Assembly (NCBI GenBank): GCA_934771675.1
Contig: CAKVMF010000018.1
Span: 1-11,192, forward strand
Direction: 5' to 3'
DNA length: 11,192 bases
Source of the DNA: an uncultured Clostridia bacterium
GTDB taxonomy: Bacteria; Bacillota; Clostridia; Christensenellales; UBA1242
Shown in pieces: positions 1 through 6,439 of the stretch. The translations under genes were made by a program, and so were the position numbers. Every line of letters starts with the position of its first letter. Positions within the stretch are counted from its first letter, which is position 1. Under the pieces are notes generated by a model, which was not told where the DNA came from, searched no databases, and was given only the letters and a program-made list of their open reading frames with translations.

Positions 1-154
1 CTTTTGTTTCTTCAGCTTTTTTTTCAAGTCTTTCCATGAATGTTTTCAACTCTTCATCCATTTCAATCTCATTAACTGCATTATCGGCGTTTTCTACATT
101 TGCTGTATTTTCCAATTCGCCATTTTCTGCATCTTTTGGCATTTTTGATTCCAT
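1..154 (-). CDS. Unidentified acidic protein, N-terminal 51 codons only (runs off the window)
   Basis: The gene is not recognised. It starts with ATG at 154, 5 nt after a strong GGGGGAG ribosome binding site (160-166), and stays open to the window edge. The 51 visible residues are highly acidic and rich in Asn and Glu up to about residue 35. A charged, probably helical stretch follows (roughly FMERLEKKAEE). No signal peptide or membrane segment is visible. A disordered acidic head followed by a coiled-coil-like helix occurs in many unrelated proteins, including GrpE, so I assign no function. The gene has its own promoter (175-203) and is separated by a terminator from the tRNA gene upstream, so it is a separate transcription unit. 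That it is a real gene is well supported by promoter, RBS and start together; its identity is not. Confidence 0.75.
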   Translation of the reverse strand, partial: MESKMPKDAENGELENTANVENADNAVNEIEMDEELKTFMERLEKKAEETK

Positions 155-174
155 AACAACTCCCCCACAATCAA

Positions 175-203
175 ATTTTACCACACCGCAGGGTCATTGT
201 CAA
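175..203 (-). promoter_or_regulatory. Strong sigma-A type promoter with extended -10
   Basis: Reading the minus strand there is a perfect -35 TTGACA (198-203), a 17-nt spacer and a -10 TAAAAT (175-180). TGG directly before the -10 forms an extended -10. The predicted start point lies only about a dozen bases before the ribosome binding site of the leftmost gene, leaving a very short leader. The spacer end is unusually GC-rich for this window. Confidence 0.85.
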
Positions 204-241
204 TATTGAATATTTTTGAACAAAAAACAAAATAATGAATC

Positions 242-271
242 AAATAAAAAGCAGCTCTTTTAAAGCTGCTT
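242..271 (-). terminator. Intrinsic terminator downstream of tRNA-Thr
   Basis: An 8-bp perfect stem, AAGCAGCT (249-256) with AGCTGCTT (264-271), encloses a 7-nt loop. On the minus strand it runs directly into a T-rich tail (TTTTTATTT). It probably ends transcripts coming from the tRNA promoter and any read-through from the ten-gene operon. It lies about 130 nt beyond the tRNA 3' end. On the plus strand the U-tract is interrupted by CA, so plus-strand use is less likely. Confidence 0.75.
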
Positions 272-402
272 CATTTTTATCAGGATCAAAATTAAGATTC
301 ATTTTTTGTGCAAAAATTCAATATATATTCTTTAAAATTCAAGTGCCATGTTAAATAAATTATATTTTACAAAAAATAGCATCTCAAATTTTATTTATTA
401 AA

Positions 403-478
403 TGGAGCCAAAGGCGGGGATCGAACCCGCAACCTGCAGTTTACGAAACTGCTGCTCTGCCAACTGAGCTACTTTGGC
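403..478 (-). tRNA. tRNA-Thr, anticodon CGU (reads ACG)
   Basis: The 76-nt gene folds into a full cloverleaf. The acceptor stem pairs GCCAAAG with CTTTGGC. The D-stem is GCTC/GAGC around an AGTTGGCA loop. The anticodon stem is GCAGT/ACTGC with loop TTCGTAA, which places CGT at 445-443. The T-stem is GCGGG/CCCGC with the canonical TTCGATC loop. The 3' CCA is encoded (403-405) and the discriminator base is U (406), a base I recall in clostridial tRNA-Thr genes. The anticodon reads the rare ACG codon by Watson-Crick pairing, so it is probably a secondary Thr isoacceptor in an AT-rich genome. It has its own promoter at 526-554. Confidence 0.97.
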
Positions 479-483
479 ATTCA

Positions 484-507
484 TGGAAGTTAAATTGCAA
501 ACTTCCA
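484..507 (-). other. Inverted repeat in the leader of the tRNA-Thr transcript
   Basis: TGGAAGTT (484-491) and AACTTCCA (500-507) form a perfect 8-bp stem with an 8-nt loop, ending 5 nt before tRNA position 1. No U-tract follows, so it is not a normal intrinsic terminator. It lies wholly between the tRNA promoter and the mature 5' end. It may guide RNase processing or keep the leader from pairing with the tRNA. Confidence 0.55.
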
Positions 508-525
508 CATTATTTGTACTGTTGT

Positions 526-554
526 ATTATACGCATAAATTAAAGCTTTGTAAA
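526..554 (-). promoter_or_regulatory. Promoter of the tRNA-Thr gene
   Basis: On the minus strand there is -35 TTTACA (549-554), a 17-nt spacer and a perfect -10 TATAAT (526-531). The predicted start near 519 gives a leader of about 40 nt before the mature tRNA, containing the hairpin at 484-507. The -35 lies 14 nt beyond the stop codon of the Nudix gene, so the tRNA can be transcribed independently of that operon. Confidence 0.85.
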
Positions 555-567
555 GTGCAAAGTTTAT

Positions 568-1068
568 TTAAAATTCTTTTATTTCACAACCATCAGCATC
601 ATAATTTATGATATGAACGGTTTTGTCAAGCGACAACAATTTTGAAACAAAGTCTGGCCTAAAGTCCAAAGTTGAAAATTCAGATTTCGTCAACCACTTA
701 AATTCCAATTTTTTCATTTCACCCTTATCATTTTCAATGCGAACATAATCATTTTCATTCACATCTTCAGGATTTTTTGCTTCAACCAAGTAGTAATATG
801 AAAACTCATGCCAAGAACCATCCTCAGCTTTAAAGAAATTTTGAGCAATAGCCATAAGTCTTTTAATTTTTACAGGAAACCCAAGTTCTTCTTCAATCTC
901 TCTACAAATTGCCTGATCTGTATTCTCTCCAATCTCAACATGTCCACCAGGCAAACACAAAAACTCATTATCTTGAATTCTAACAGTCAAATACTTGCCA
1001 TTATGCTCAAGTATTCCGCAAACTCTAAATTTGAAATGTTTGTCAGTGGTGTTAATTTTGATATCCAT
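568..1068 (-). CDS. Nudix hydrolase
   Basis: This 166-residue protein carries a complete Nudix box, G-x5-E-x7-REIEEE-x-GF, at residues 42-64. It includes the metal-binding glutamates of REIEEE (57, 60, 61), and a conserved PGG lies just before. Family members hydrolyse nucleoside diphosphates linked to another moiety, using Mg2+. The substrate cannot be read from the sequence; the short single-domain form suits a nucleotide-pool or house-cleaning enzyme. The ATG lies 2 nt after the plsC stop codon, and the AGGTAGG ribosome binding site is inside the end of plsC, so the two are probably translationally coupled. It is the last gene of the ten-gene run. No GC-rich terminator follows before the tRNA promoter, so some transcripts may read into the tRNA. 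Confidence 0.9.
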   Translation of the reverse strand: MDIKINTTDKHFKFRVCGILEHNGKYLTVRIQDNEFLCLPGGHVEIGENTDQAICREIEEELGFPVKIKRLMAIAQNFFKAEDGSWHEFSYYYLVEAKNPEDVNENDYVRIENDKGEMKKLEFKWLTKSEFSTLDFRPDFVSKLLSLDKTVHIINYDADGCEIKEF

Positions 1069-1070
1069 AC

Positions 1071-1700
1071 TTACCTACCTTTTCTTTTTTTTGATTTTGC
1101 ATCCACATATGAATCCAGTTCAATGCGAAGATCATCCATAACTCTTGTATATTTTTCCATGTTTAATGCAATTTCTTCTTTTGAAAGTCTTGCTGGATTT
1201 TCACCCTCAACCTTAAAAGGTTCACCAACAATAATATAATTTTTATGGAAAACCTTTGGCTTTCTATACATCACCATTGGAACAATAACAGCATCACCCT
1301 TTGATGCAAAGGTGACAATTCCTTGTTTCACTTGATGCATCTGCTCAGAACCTTCTTTGTTTCTTGTTCCCTCTGGAAAAATGAAAATCTGCTGATTCTT
1401 TTTCAAATGATTCAATGTTTCTTTGAAAGTTGATGGCGAAACCTGCTCACGATTAACAGGTATTGTTCCAACAGATTTTAAAACCCATGTGACAAATTTA
1501 TTTTTATAAAGCTCGGCTTTCGCTAAAAACCAAAATTTGCGTCTAAACTTTGAAATGTAAATAAAGCAATCTGCATTGCTATAATGATTGCTCGTCACAA
1601 TCGCCTTTCCTTTTGGCATTCTTTCTTTATGCAAAACCTTTGTTGGATATAAAAACAAAATAGGCAAAAGCAACAAAACAATTCCAATATAAAACAACAT
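1071..1700 (-). CDS. plsC: 1-acyl-sn-glycerol-3-phosphate acyltransferase (PlsC family)
   Basis: This 209-residue membrane-associated acyltransferase transfers an acyl chain to lysophosphatidic acid, giving phosphatidic acid for phospholipid synthesis. The N-terminus is a hydrophobic anchor (about residues 2-18). The family motifs appear in order: the catalytic NHxxxxD as NHYSNAD (38-44), the FPEGTR substrate-binding motif (108-113) and a later VPM (about residue 136). The length is typical of short bacterial PlsC proteins. The C-terminus is strongly basic (KSKKRKGR), which may help membrane contact. The start has an AAGGAG ribosome binding site at good spacing. It follows the flavoprotein gene by 11 bp and precedes the Nudix gene by 2 bp. 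In many clostridia cmk lies next to plsC; here it does not. Acyl acceptor specificity is inferred from the family. Confidence 0.92.
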   Translation of the reverse strand: MLFYIGIVLLLLPILFLYPTKVLHKERMPKGKAIVTSNHYSNADCFIYISKFRRKFWFLAKAELYKNKFVTWVLKSVGTIPVNREQVSPSTFKETLNHLKKNQQIFIFPEGTRNKEGSEQMHQVKQGIVTFASKGDAVIVPMVMYRKPKVFHKNYIIVGEPFKVEGENPARLSKEEIALNMEKYTRVMDDLRIELDSYVDAKSKKRKGR

Positions 1701-1711
1701 AAATTTTCTCC

Positions 1712-2947
1712 TTAAACTTTTAAATCTGCAAAATCACTTGAGCAAGTAACCGCCGTCGCAAATGCAAGTTGCAAGTTAAACCCACCTGTGAGAGCGTCAA
1801 TATCTAAAACTTCACCAATAAAATATAGCCCTGAAATAATCTTACTTCTCATAAATTTTGGATTGATTTCTTTTAAGTTAACACCACCAGCTGTAACAAC
1901 TGCAGTATCAAAACTTTCCAGACTTTTCACAGTAAAATCATAGTTTTTTAGCAAAAAAGCACATTTTTTGCGATTTTCTCGACTTAATTGATTTGCTTTC
2001 ATGGTTAAATTCACACCTAACCTTTTAGCAAAAATTGGAACCAAAGACTTTGGCAAAAAACCTTCTAAAAATGATGAAACTTGTTTTGATTTCAATTCAA
2101 CAATATCTTTGTCTATTCTGTTTAACAAAGCATCATTTGATATAGCTGGTTTAAAATCAATAAACAATTTTAAGTGAGATAAATCTTGTCTATTTATAAA
2201 ACTAGAAGTTGAAAGAACCAAAGGTCCAGACACACCATTTTTTGTAAATAGCATTTCACCTATATCAGTTTTATATATTATCTTATCATCAACCTTTGAA
2301 GTAAGTGTAACATTTTTCAAACTTAACCCTTCAAGTTTTTCAGGTTCATTACTATTCAAAATGATAGCACAAAGTGCCGGAACAGGATCAACAACAGTAT
2401 GTCCTAACTCTTTTGCAAACTTGTAGCCATCACCAGTTGAGCCAGTTGATGGATAACTTATTCCGCCAGTAGCAACAATAGCAGCATCAAAATCATAGCG
2501 CTTTCCATTAGCAACAACACCAACAACTTTTTCTTCTTCAACAACAATGCTATTAACTGTTGTATTCAAAACAATGTTAACTCCAGCCCAATGCATTGCT
2601 TTTTCAAGTCCTTTAATTATATCACTAGATTTATCACTAACAGGAAAAACTCTATTGCCTCGTTCAATTTTTAAGGGAACACCAACGTTTTCAAAAAAAT
2701 CTATAGTGTCGTTTGAATCAAATCGAGTAACCGCTCCCATAACAAACTTTTTTCCACCGACAACATTTTTCAAAAAATCTTGACCAGTGGTTGCATTTGT
2801 AACATTGCATCTACCTTTGCCGGTAATATAGATTTTTTTACCTATCTTTTCATTCTTTTCAAAAAGTGTTACTTCATGTCCCTTTCGAGCAATCATTGTT
2901 GCACACATTGATCCTGAAGCTCCACCACCAATAACGCAAACTTTCAT
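1712..2947 (-). CDS. FAD-dependent oxidoreductase of the HI0933/YhiN/BaiN family
   Basis: The 411-residue protein begins with a Rossmann dinucleotide-binding motif, GGGASG (7-12), and an acidic residue ending the second strand (E30). These bind the ADP part of FAD. The family signature follows: GKKIYITGKGRCNVTN (36-51), then ATGGISYPSTGSTGDG near residues 164-179. The C-terminal segment GEVLDIDALTGGFNLQLAFA (from about 378) is the second FAD contact typical of the family. Relatives are annotated as aminoacetone oxidase-like, YhiN or BaiN; BaiN was linked to bile-acid dehydroxylation, but that is not a safe inference here because the family is near-universal in Firmicutes with unclear physiology. 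It starts 7 bp after rluB with a GGTGAG ribosome binding site. The rluB-flavoprotein order is familiar from clostridia. Confidence 0.9.
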   Translation of the reverse strand: MKVCVIGGGASGSMCATMIARKGHEVTLFEKNEKIGKKIYITGKGRCNVTNATTGQDFLKNVVGGKKFVMGAVTRFDSNDTIDFFENVGVPLKIERGNRVFPVSDKSSDIIKGLEKAMHWAGVNIVLNTTVNSIVVEEEKVVGVVANGKRYDFDAAIVATGGISYPSTGSTGDGYKFAKELGHTVVDPVPALCAIILNSNEPEKLEGLSLKNVTLTSKVDDKIIYKTDIGEMLFTKNGVSGPLVLSTSSFINRQDLSHLKLFIDFKPAISNDALLNRIDKDIVELKSKQVSSFLEGFLPKSLVPIFAKRLGVNLTMKANQLSRENRKKCAFLLKNYDFTVKSLESFDTAVVTAGGVNLKEINPKFMRSKIISGLYFIGEVLDIDALTGGFNLQLAFATAVTCSSDFADLKV

Positions 2948-2954
2948 TTCTCAC

Positions 2955-3662
2955 CTACAAAGATTTTAAATACATAAGTTCAGTTGGTCGAAGCAATCTG
3001 CAAGTTCCCCTAGTAAGTCCACCAAGTTTAATTTTGCCAATTGCAACTCTTTTTAAGAAAATTACATTGTATCCAAACTTATCAAAAATCTTTCTAATTT
3101 CACGATTTTTCCCTTCAGTAATTTTCACTTCAAGTTTTGTTTTTCTGTCAGCAATATTTAAAATTTTGATTTGGCAAGGCTTATACTTCATTCCATTAAT
3201 TAACTCAACACCTTTTTCCATTTCTTCAATATTTTCACCAGAAACTTCACCCTCAACTTTAACAAGATAAGTTTTTTCAACCATTCTGTCTGGCTTCATA
3301 ACCTTTTGCGCTGTTTGCCCATCATTTGTGAACAAAAGCAACCCTTCAGAGTTGTAGTCAAGTCTGCCAATTGGCATAAGATTTTTAAATTCATCAGGCA
3401 AAAGTTCCATAACAGTTTTTCTATTTCTATCATCAGAAACGGTTGTAAGATATCCCTTTGGTTTGTGCATCATTAGATATGTAAAACTTTCAGGCAAATA
3501 AATTTTGCTTCCGTCAACCTTAACAACATCTTTTTCAGACACGTCAAAAGCAAGGTTTGTTTCAACCTTGCCATTAATCATAACTCTTCCACTTGTTACA
3601 AATTCTTCACATTTTCTTCTTGAGCCAAGCCCAGCACTTGCTAAATATTTATTAATTCTCAT
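2955..3662 (-). CDS. rluB: 23S rRNA pseudouridine synthase, RluB/RsuA family
   Basis: The 235-residue protein has an N-terminal S4 RNA-binding domain (about 1-55, beginning MRINKYLASAGLGSRRKCE). The RsuA/RluB catalytic domain follows, with the motif GRLDYNSEGLLL (99-110) and catalytic Asp102. Family members isomerise a uridine in large-subunit rRNA; RluB targets the peptidyl-transferase-centre region (U2605 in E. coli numbering). The position beside scpAB and a dac gene supports RluB (B. subtilis YpuL) rather than RsuA. It begins 14 bp after the carboxypeptidase gene, but no Shine-Dalgarno sequence is visible before the ATG. The ATG sits in the 6-nt loop of an AT-only 7-bp inverted repeat (3650-3669). 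Translational coupling to the upstream gene is the simplest explanation. Confidence 0.93.
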   Translation of the reverse strand: MRINKYLASAGLGSRRKCEEFVTSGRVMINGKVETNLAFDVSEKDVVKVDGSKIYLPESFTYLMMHKPKGYLTTVSDDRNRKTVMELLPDEFKNLMPIGRLDYNSEGLLLFTNDGQTAQKVMKPDRMVEKTYLVKVEGEVSGENIEEMEKGVELINGMKYKPCQIKILNIADRKTKLEVKITEGKNREIRKIFDKFGYNVIFLKRVAIGKIKLGGLTRGTCRLLRPTELMYLKSL

Positions 3663-3669
3663 ATTAATA
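3650..3669 (-). repeat. Inverted repeat enclosing the rluB start codon
   Basis: On the minus strand TATTAAT and ATTAATA form a 7-bp, all A-T stem. Its 6-nt loop (3657-3662) is exactly the start codon plus the next codon, ATGAGA. No Shine-Dalgarno sequence precedes it. The stem is weak and could be chance in AT-rich DNA. Confidence 0.4.
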
Positions 3670-3676
3670 TAGAACG

Positions 3677-4822
3677 CTAGAACACATTGATTATCTTTTT
3701 CAAATAATCTTCAAAACATTCTTCCTTATCTATATTAATAGTATATAAATTTTGCAAAAAAATCAAGTCATTTTTAACCCATACATCAATAGTTCCAATA
3801 ACATCATCTGATGAAACCGGCGGAGTTATATTGTCGTTTAACTTTACTTTTGCTTTAACATTTGCAATTTCTTCCTTGTTTAATGGTAAAACAATGTCTT
3901 TTTTAATTAAAATTGGTATTTTTTGCGTTTCTACATTTTCCACATCAATATCATACAATCTTCCACTATCAAATAATTTTACCATTTTGTAATTCAAAAA
4001 AGCTTTTTCAATATATTCGGCAGCTCCTTCAAACATTGTTCTTGAATTTAAAACAACAACAATAATTTGCATACCATCACGAGTTGCACTACCAACAAAA
4101 CATTTGCCAGCCTTTTTTGTATAACCAGTCTTTACCCCATCAGCACCTTCAACCATTGACAGCAATTTATTTTTATTTTTTAACAATCTGACTTTGTCAC
4201 TATATTTTGAGTATTCATTTGATATCTTTGTCTTTTTTGTAGAAACTATTTCAGCAAAAGTTTCATTTGAAAGCGCATAAGCAGTTATTTTTGCAAGGTC
4301 ATATGCAGATGTATAATGATTATCATTATGAAGACCATTGACAGTAACAATATGTGTATCTTTAAGTCCAAGTTTATTTGCATAAGAATTCATTTTTTCA
4401 ACAAACTTTTCAACGCTGCCTGAAACAATTTCAGCAATTGCAACAGCGGAATCATTTCCAGATCTAAGCATCAATCCATACAAAAGTTCACGAACTGATA
4501 AATGTTCTCCCTGCTTTAGATATATACTAGATCCTTCAATGCCACAAGCCGATTTTGAAATTTGATGTTTTTCATCTAAATCTTTTATGTTTTCTATAGC
4601 AACAATTGCTGTTAAAATTTTTGTTGTGCTCGCCATTGGAAGTCTTTTATGTTCATCTTTTGAAAACAAAACTCTTCCACTTGTTCTTTCAATAGTTATC
4701 ATTGATTCAGCATCAACTTTTTCGTTTTTTGCATAACAAATTGATATTGGTGAAAATATAAAAAACTGCAAAATAAGTGCAATTTGAATGAAAATTAATG
4801 TTAGTTTACAAAATTTATTCAT
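3677..4822 (-). CDS. D-alanyl-D-alanine carboxypeptidase (penicillin-binding protein, S11 family, DacB/DacF-like)
   Basis: This 381-residue secreted enzyme trims the terminal D-Ala from peptidoglycan stem peptides. An N-terminal signal/anchor spans about residues 8-31 and ends near CYAK. The three S11 active-site motifs are intact: STTK (65-68, nucleophile Ser65), SGN (121-123) and KTG (231-233). A C-terminal domain of the PBP5/DacF type follows, and the protein ends in a likely amphipathic membrane-binding helix (EDYLKKIINVF). The position between gerW/ytfJ and rluB corresponds to the locus of the sporulation carboxypeptidase dacB in Bacillus. There dacB is followed by spmA-spmB, which are missing here. 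The start is 3 nt after the ytfJ stop codon, and the AAGAAG ribosome binding site is weak, so coupling is likely. A second paralogue lies at 8152-9324. Confidence 0.92.
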   Translation of the reverse strand: MNKFCKLTLIFIQIALILQFFIFSPISICYAKNEKVDAESMITIERTSGRVLFSKDEHKRLPMASTTKILTAIVAIENIKDLDEKHQISKSACGIEGSSIYLKQGEHLSVRELLYGLMLRSGNDSAVAIAEIVSGSVEKFVEKMNSYANKLGLKDTHIVTVNGLHNDNHYTSAYDLAKITAYALSNETFAEIVSTKKTKISNEYSKYSDKVRLLKNKNKLLSMVEGADGVKTGYTKKAGKCFVGSATRDGMQIIVVVLNSRTMFEGAAEYIEKAFLNYKMVKLFDSGRLYDIDVENVETQKIPILIKKDIVLPLNKEEIANVKAKVKLNDNITPPVSSDDVIGTIDVWVKNDLIFLQNLYTINIDKEECFEDYLKKIINVF

Positions 4823-4825
4823 TTT

Positions 4826-5221
4826 TTAATTCTTCTTTGAAAAATTTTTAGATATGAATTTTGCAACTTCTGGAACAACCTCAATAAGTTTTTCTATGGC
4901 TGTTTTTGCTTCAATTTTGATTACAGAAACAATTTTTCCATCAATAACAAGAAATCCAATTGGCTGCAAACTCATCCCCGCGCCTGATCCACCAGAAAAT
5001 GGATACTCTGTATTTTTTTTGTTATCCTTCATTTCAGAGTAATATTCTCCGCCACCTGAAACGAATCCCATTGTAACTTTTGTAAGTGGAATAATTGTGA
5101 GCCCTGAACTTGATGCAATTGGATCACCAACAACAACATCAACATCAACAAGTGACCTAATATTTTTCATTGCCGTTGACATAACCTCTTCTATTCTGTT
5201 ATTTGAAAAATCATCTTTCAT
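4826..5221 (-). CDS. ytfJ: GerW/YtfJ family sporulation-associated protein
   Basis: A small 131-residue protein of the GerW (YtfJ) family. The family hallmarks are present: a helical N-terminus (IEEVMSTAMKNIRSLVDVD), the segment GDPI...SSGLTIIPLTKV (about 37-54), and glycine-rich turns FVSGGGEY (about 58-65) and SGGSGAGMSLQPIGFLVI. GerW is needed in Bacillus for normal spore germination, but homologues also occur in non-sporulating lineages, so its role here is inferred. There is no signal peptide or membrane segment. It has a textbook AAAGGAG ribosome binding site, located inside the end of the DUF2953 gene, which it overlaps by 11 bp. The DUF2953-ytfJ pairing is a recurrent Firmicutes arrangement next to scpAB. 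Confidence 0.92.
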   Translation of the reverse strand: MKDDFSNNRIEEVMSTAMKNIRSLVDVDVVVGDPIASSSGLTIIPLTKVTMGFVSGGGEYYSEMKDNKKNTEYPFSGGSGAGMSLQPIGFLVIDGKIVSVIKIEAKTAIEKLIEVVPEVAKFISKNFSKKN

Positions 5222-5759
5222 TTTGAATCTCCTTTAATCTGTTTGCTTTAAAAACAGAAATCAATATTTTTAATATGCTTATGCTTAAAACTATATCAAA
5301 TGTTAATTCTAAATTGTCGTGGTTGAACGTTGGATAAATATCTTCATATAGTTTAACATTATTATATTTTTGAGATAGTAGACTATAACCAGTTTGAATA
5401 AATGACGACATTGTTCCACACAAAATTGCAGAAGAAAAAGAATTATTTGAAAATCCACCCGTAAAAAACAATTCCATTTTTTTTACGTTTAATCTAGTTA
5501 AAATCTGTTTTGCCAATTGCTTTGCAAAACTTTTATTATACTCTTCACCAATCATATTAGCCTGATTTTCAACTTCAAGTTCACCAGAATTACTTATATA
5601 TATCTTTCCGCATAAAAATTTAATTTTCCAAACTTTCACGCTATAAAAACCTTTCATCTCAAGCAAATTTACATGGCACATAATTCTGGTTTTGAACGGA
5701 AAAATTAAAAGCAAAATAATTAAAAGAAGTATAAAAAAAACTATAAGCATGCTTTTCAT
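5211..5759 (-). CDS. DUF2953 family membrane-anchored protein
   Basis: The 182-residue protein has one very hydrophobic N-terminal segment (about 4-22). A soluble part follows with the family's recognisable core: a basic FKTR region just after the membrane helix and the motif ELFFTGGFSNNSFSSAILCG around residues 95-115. DUF2953 proteins have no established biochemical function. The constant position beside gerW/ytfJ suggests a shared membrane or spore-envelope role, which is inference. It starts 32 bp after scpB. No Shine-Dalgarno sequence is visible, and the ATG lies in the loop of a 10-bp inverted repeat (5738-5770). A second in-frame ATG (codon 4) is in the same loop and could be the true start. 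The 3' end overlaps ytfJ by 11 bp. Confidence 0.85.
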   Translation of the reverse strand: MKSMLIVFFILLLIILLLIFPFKTRIMCHVNLLEMKGFYSVKVWKIKFLCGKIYISNSGELEVENQANMIGEEYNKSFAKQLAKQILTRLNVKKMELFFTGGFSNNSFSSAILCGTMSSFIQTGYSLLSQKYNNVKLYEDIYPTFNHDNLELTFDIVLSISILKILISVFKANRLKEIQNER

Positions 5760-5770
5760 ACTTATAGTTT
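5738..5770 (-). repeat. Inverted repeat placing the DUF2953 start codon in a hairpin loop
   Basis: AAACTATAAG (5738-5747) and CTTATAGTTT (5761-5770) form a perfect 10-bp stem with a 13-nt loop. On the minus-strand transcript the loop contains the ATG at 5759 and a second in-frame ATG at 5750. There is no Shine-Dalgarno sequence upstream. The structure lies in the scpB-DUF2953 gap and the first codons of the gene, and could tune initiation or mark an RNA cleavage point. Confidence 0.6.
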
Positions 5771-5791
5771 GTGCTAAATTCTTTTAAATAT

Positions 5792-6439
5792 TTATAATTC
5801 TTTATCAGATTTTGGGGCTTCTGTTTTTGAAAGTTCTTCAAGCTTTTTGTCGACATCTTCTTCTTTTGGAAGTGTTGGCTCAAAGCGATTAAACAGACTA
5901 TCTGAATAATTTTCTTTCAACTTTTGGACTTTTTCAAGAAGCTCATCATAATCTGGCAGATCATTGATGCTTGAAATATCAAATCGTTTTAAGAACTCGT
6001 CAGTTGTCCCAAACAGTGCAGGCTTTCCAACAGTATCTTTTCTTCCAACAATTTCAATGAGTTTATGTTCAAGCAAAATATTGATAGCATAGTCTGAATT
6101 AACTCCACGAACTTCTTCAATTTCCATTCTGGTTATTGGTTGTTTATATGCAACAATTGCAATGGTTTCAAGTGTTGCTTTTGTTAAGTTTCTTTGTCTT
6201 ATTGGGTTTAAAATCAATGTTACATAATCAACATAATTTGGATTTGAAGCAAACTGCAATTTGTTATTAAAACATAATAATTTAATACCGCTTTTTTCAT
6301 TGTATTTTTCTTGCAACTTTTTTGCAGCTGTTTCAATTTCTTTTTGCTTAACATTAAACTTAAAACATAAATCAGAAATTGGAACAGGCTCGCCAGCAAC
6401 AAACAAAACACTTTCAATAACATTCTCTAAATTATCCAT
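5792..6439 (-). CDS. scpB: Segregation and condensation protein B (ScpB)
   Basis: ScpB is a kleisin-binding subunit of the SMC-ScpA-ScpB condensin that organises and segregates the chromosome. The protein has two winged-helix domains. The first begins ENVIESVLFVAGEPV (5-19). The second carries the family signature LTKATLETIAIVAYKQPITR (85-104), then EIEEVRGVNSD and GRKDTVGKPALFGTT (132-146). I place the start at 6439, giving 215 residues, rather than the ATG 12 nt upstream. GGAGAAG lies at proper spacing before the 6439 ATG, and the protein then begins MDNLENVIES as family members usually do. This ATG overlaps the scpA stop codon (8 shared bases), so the two subunits are translationally coupled. 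An acidic/lysine-rich tail of about 25 residues ends the protein. Confidence 0.95.
   Translation of the reverse strand: MDNLENVIESVLFVAGEPVPISDLCFKFNVKQKEIETAAKKLQEKYNEKSGIKLLCFNNKLQFASNPNYVDYVTLILNPIRQRNLTKATLETIAIVAYKQPITRMEIEEVRGVNSDYAINILLEHKLIEIVGRKDTVGKPALFGTTDEFLKRFDISSINDLPDYDELLEKVQKLKENYSDSLFNRFEPTLPKEEDVDKKLEELSKTEAPKSDKEL

Noticed and set aside
239..301. A 20-codon minus-strand reading frame running through the terminator hairpin (starts MNLNFDPDK)
   Set aside because: No ribosome binding site, no homology recognised, and the sequence is fully explained by the terminator.
808..1239. Plus-strand open frames (also at 2547-2783, 3034-3270, 4854-5042, 6261-6464 and 10696-11046)
   Set aside because: All lie antisense to well-supported minus-strand genes, have no recognisable domains and are shadows of their coding sequence.
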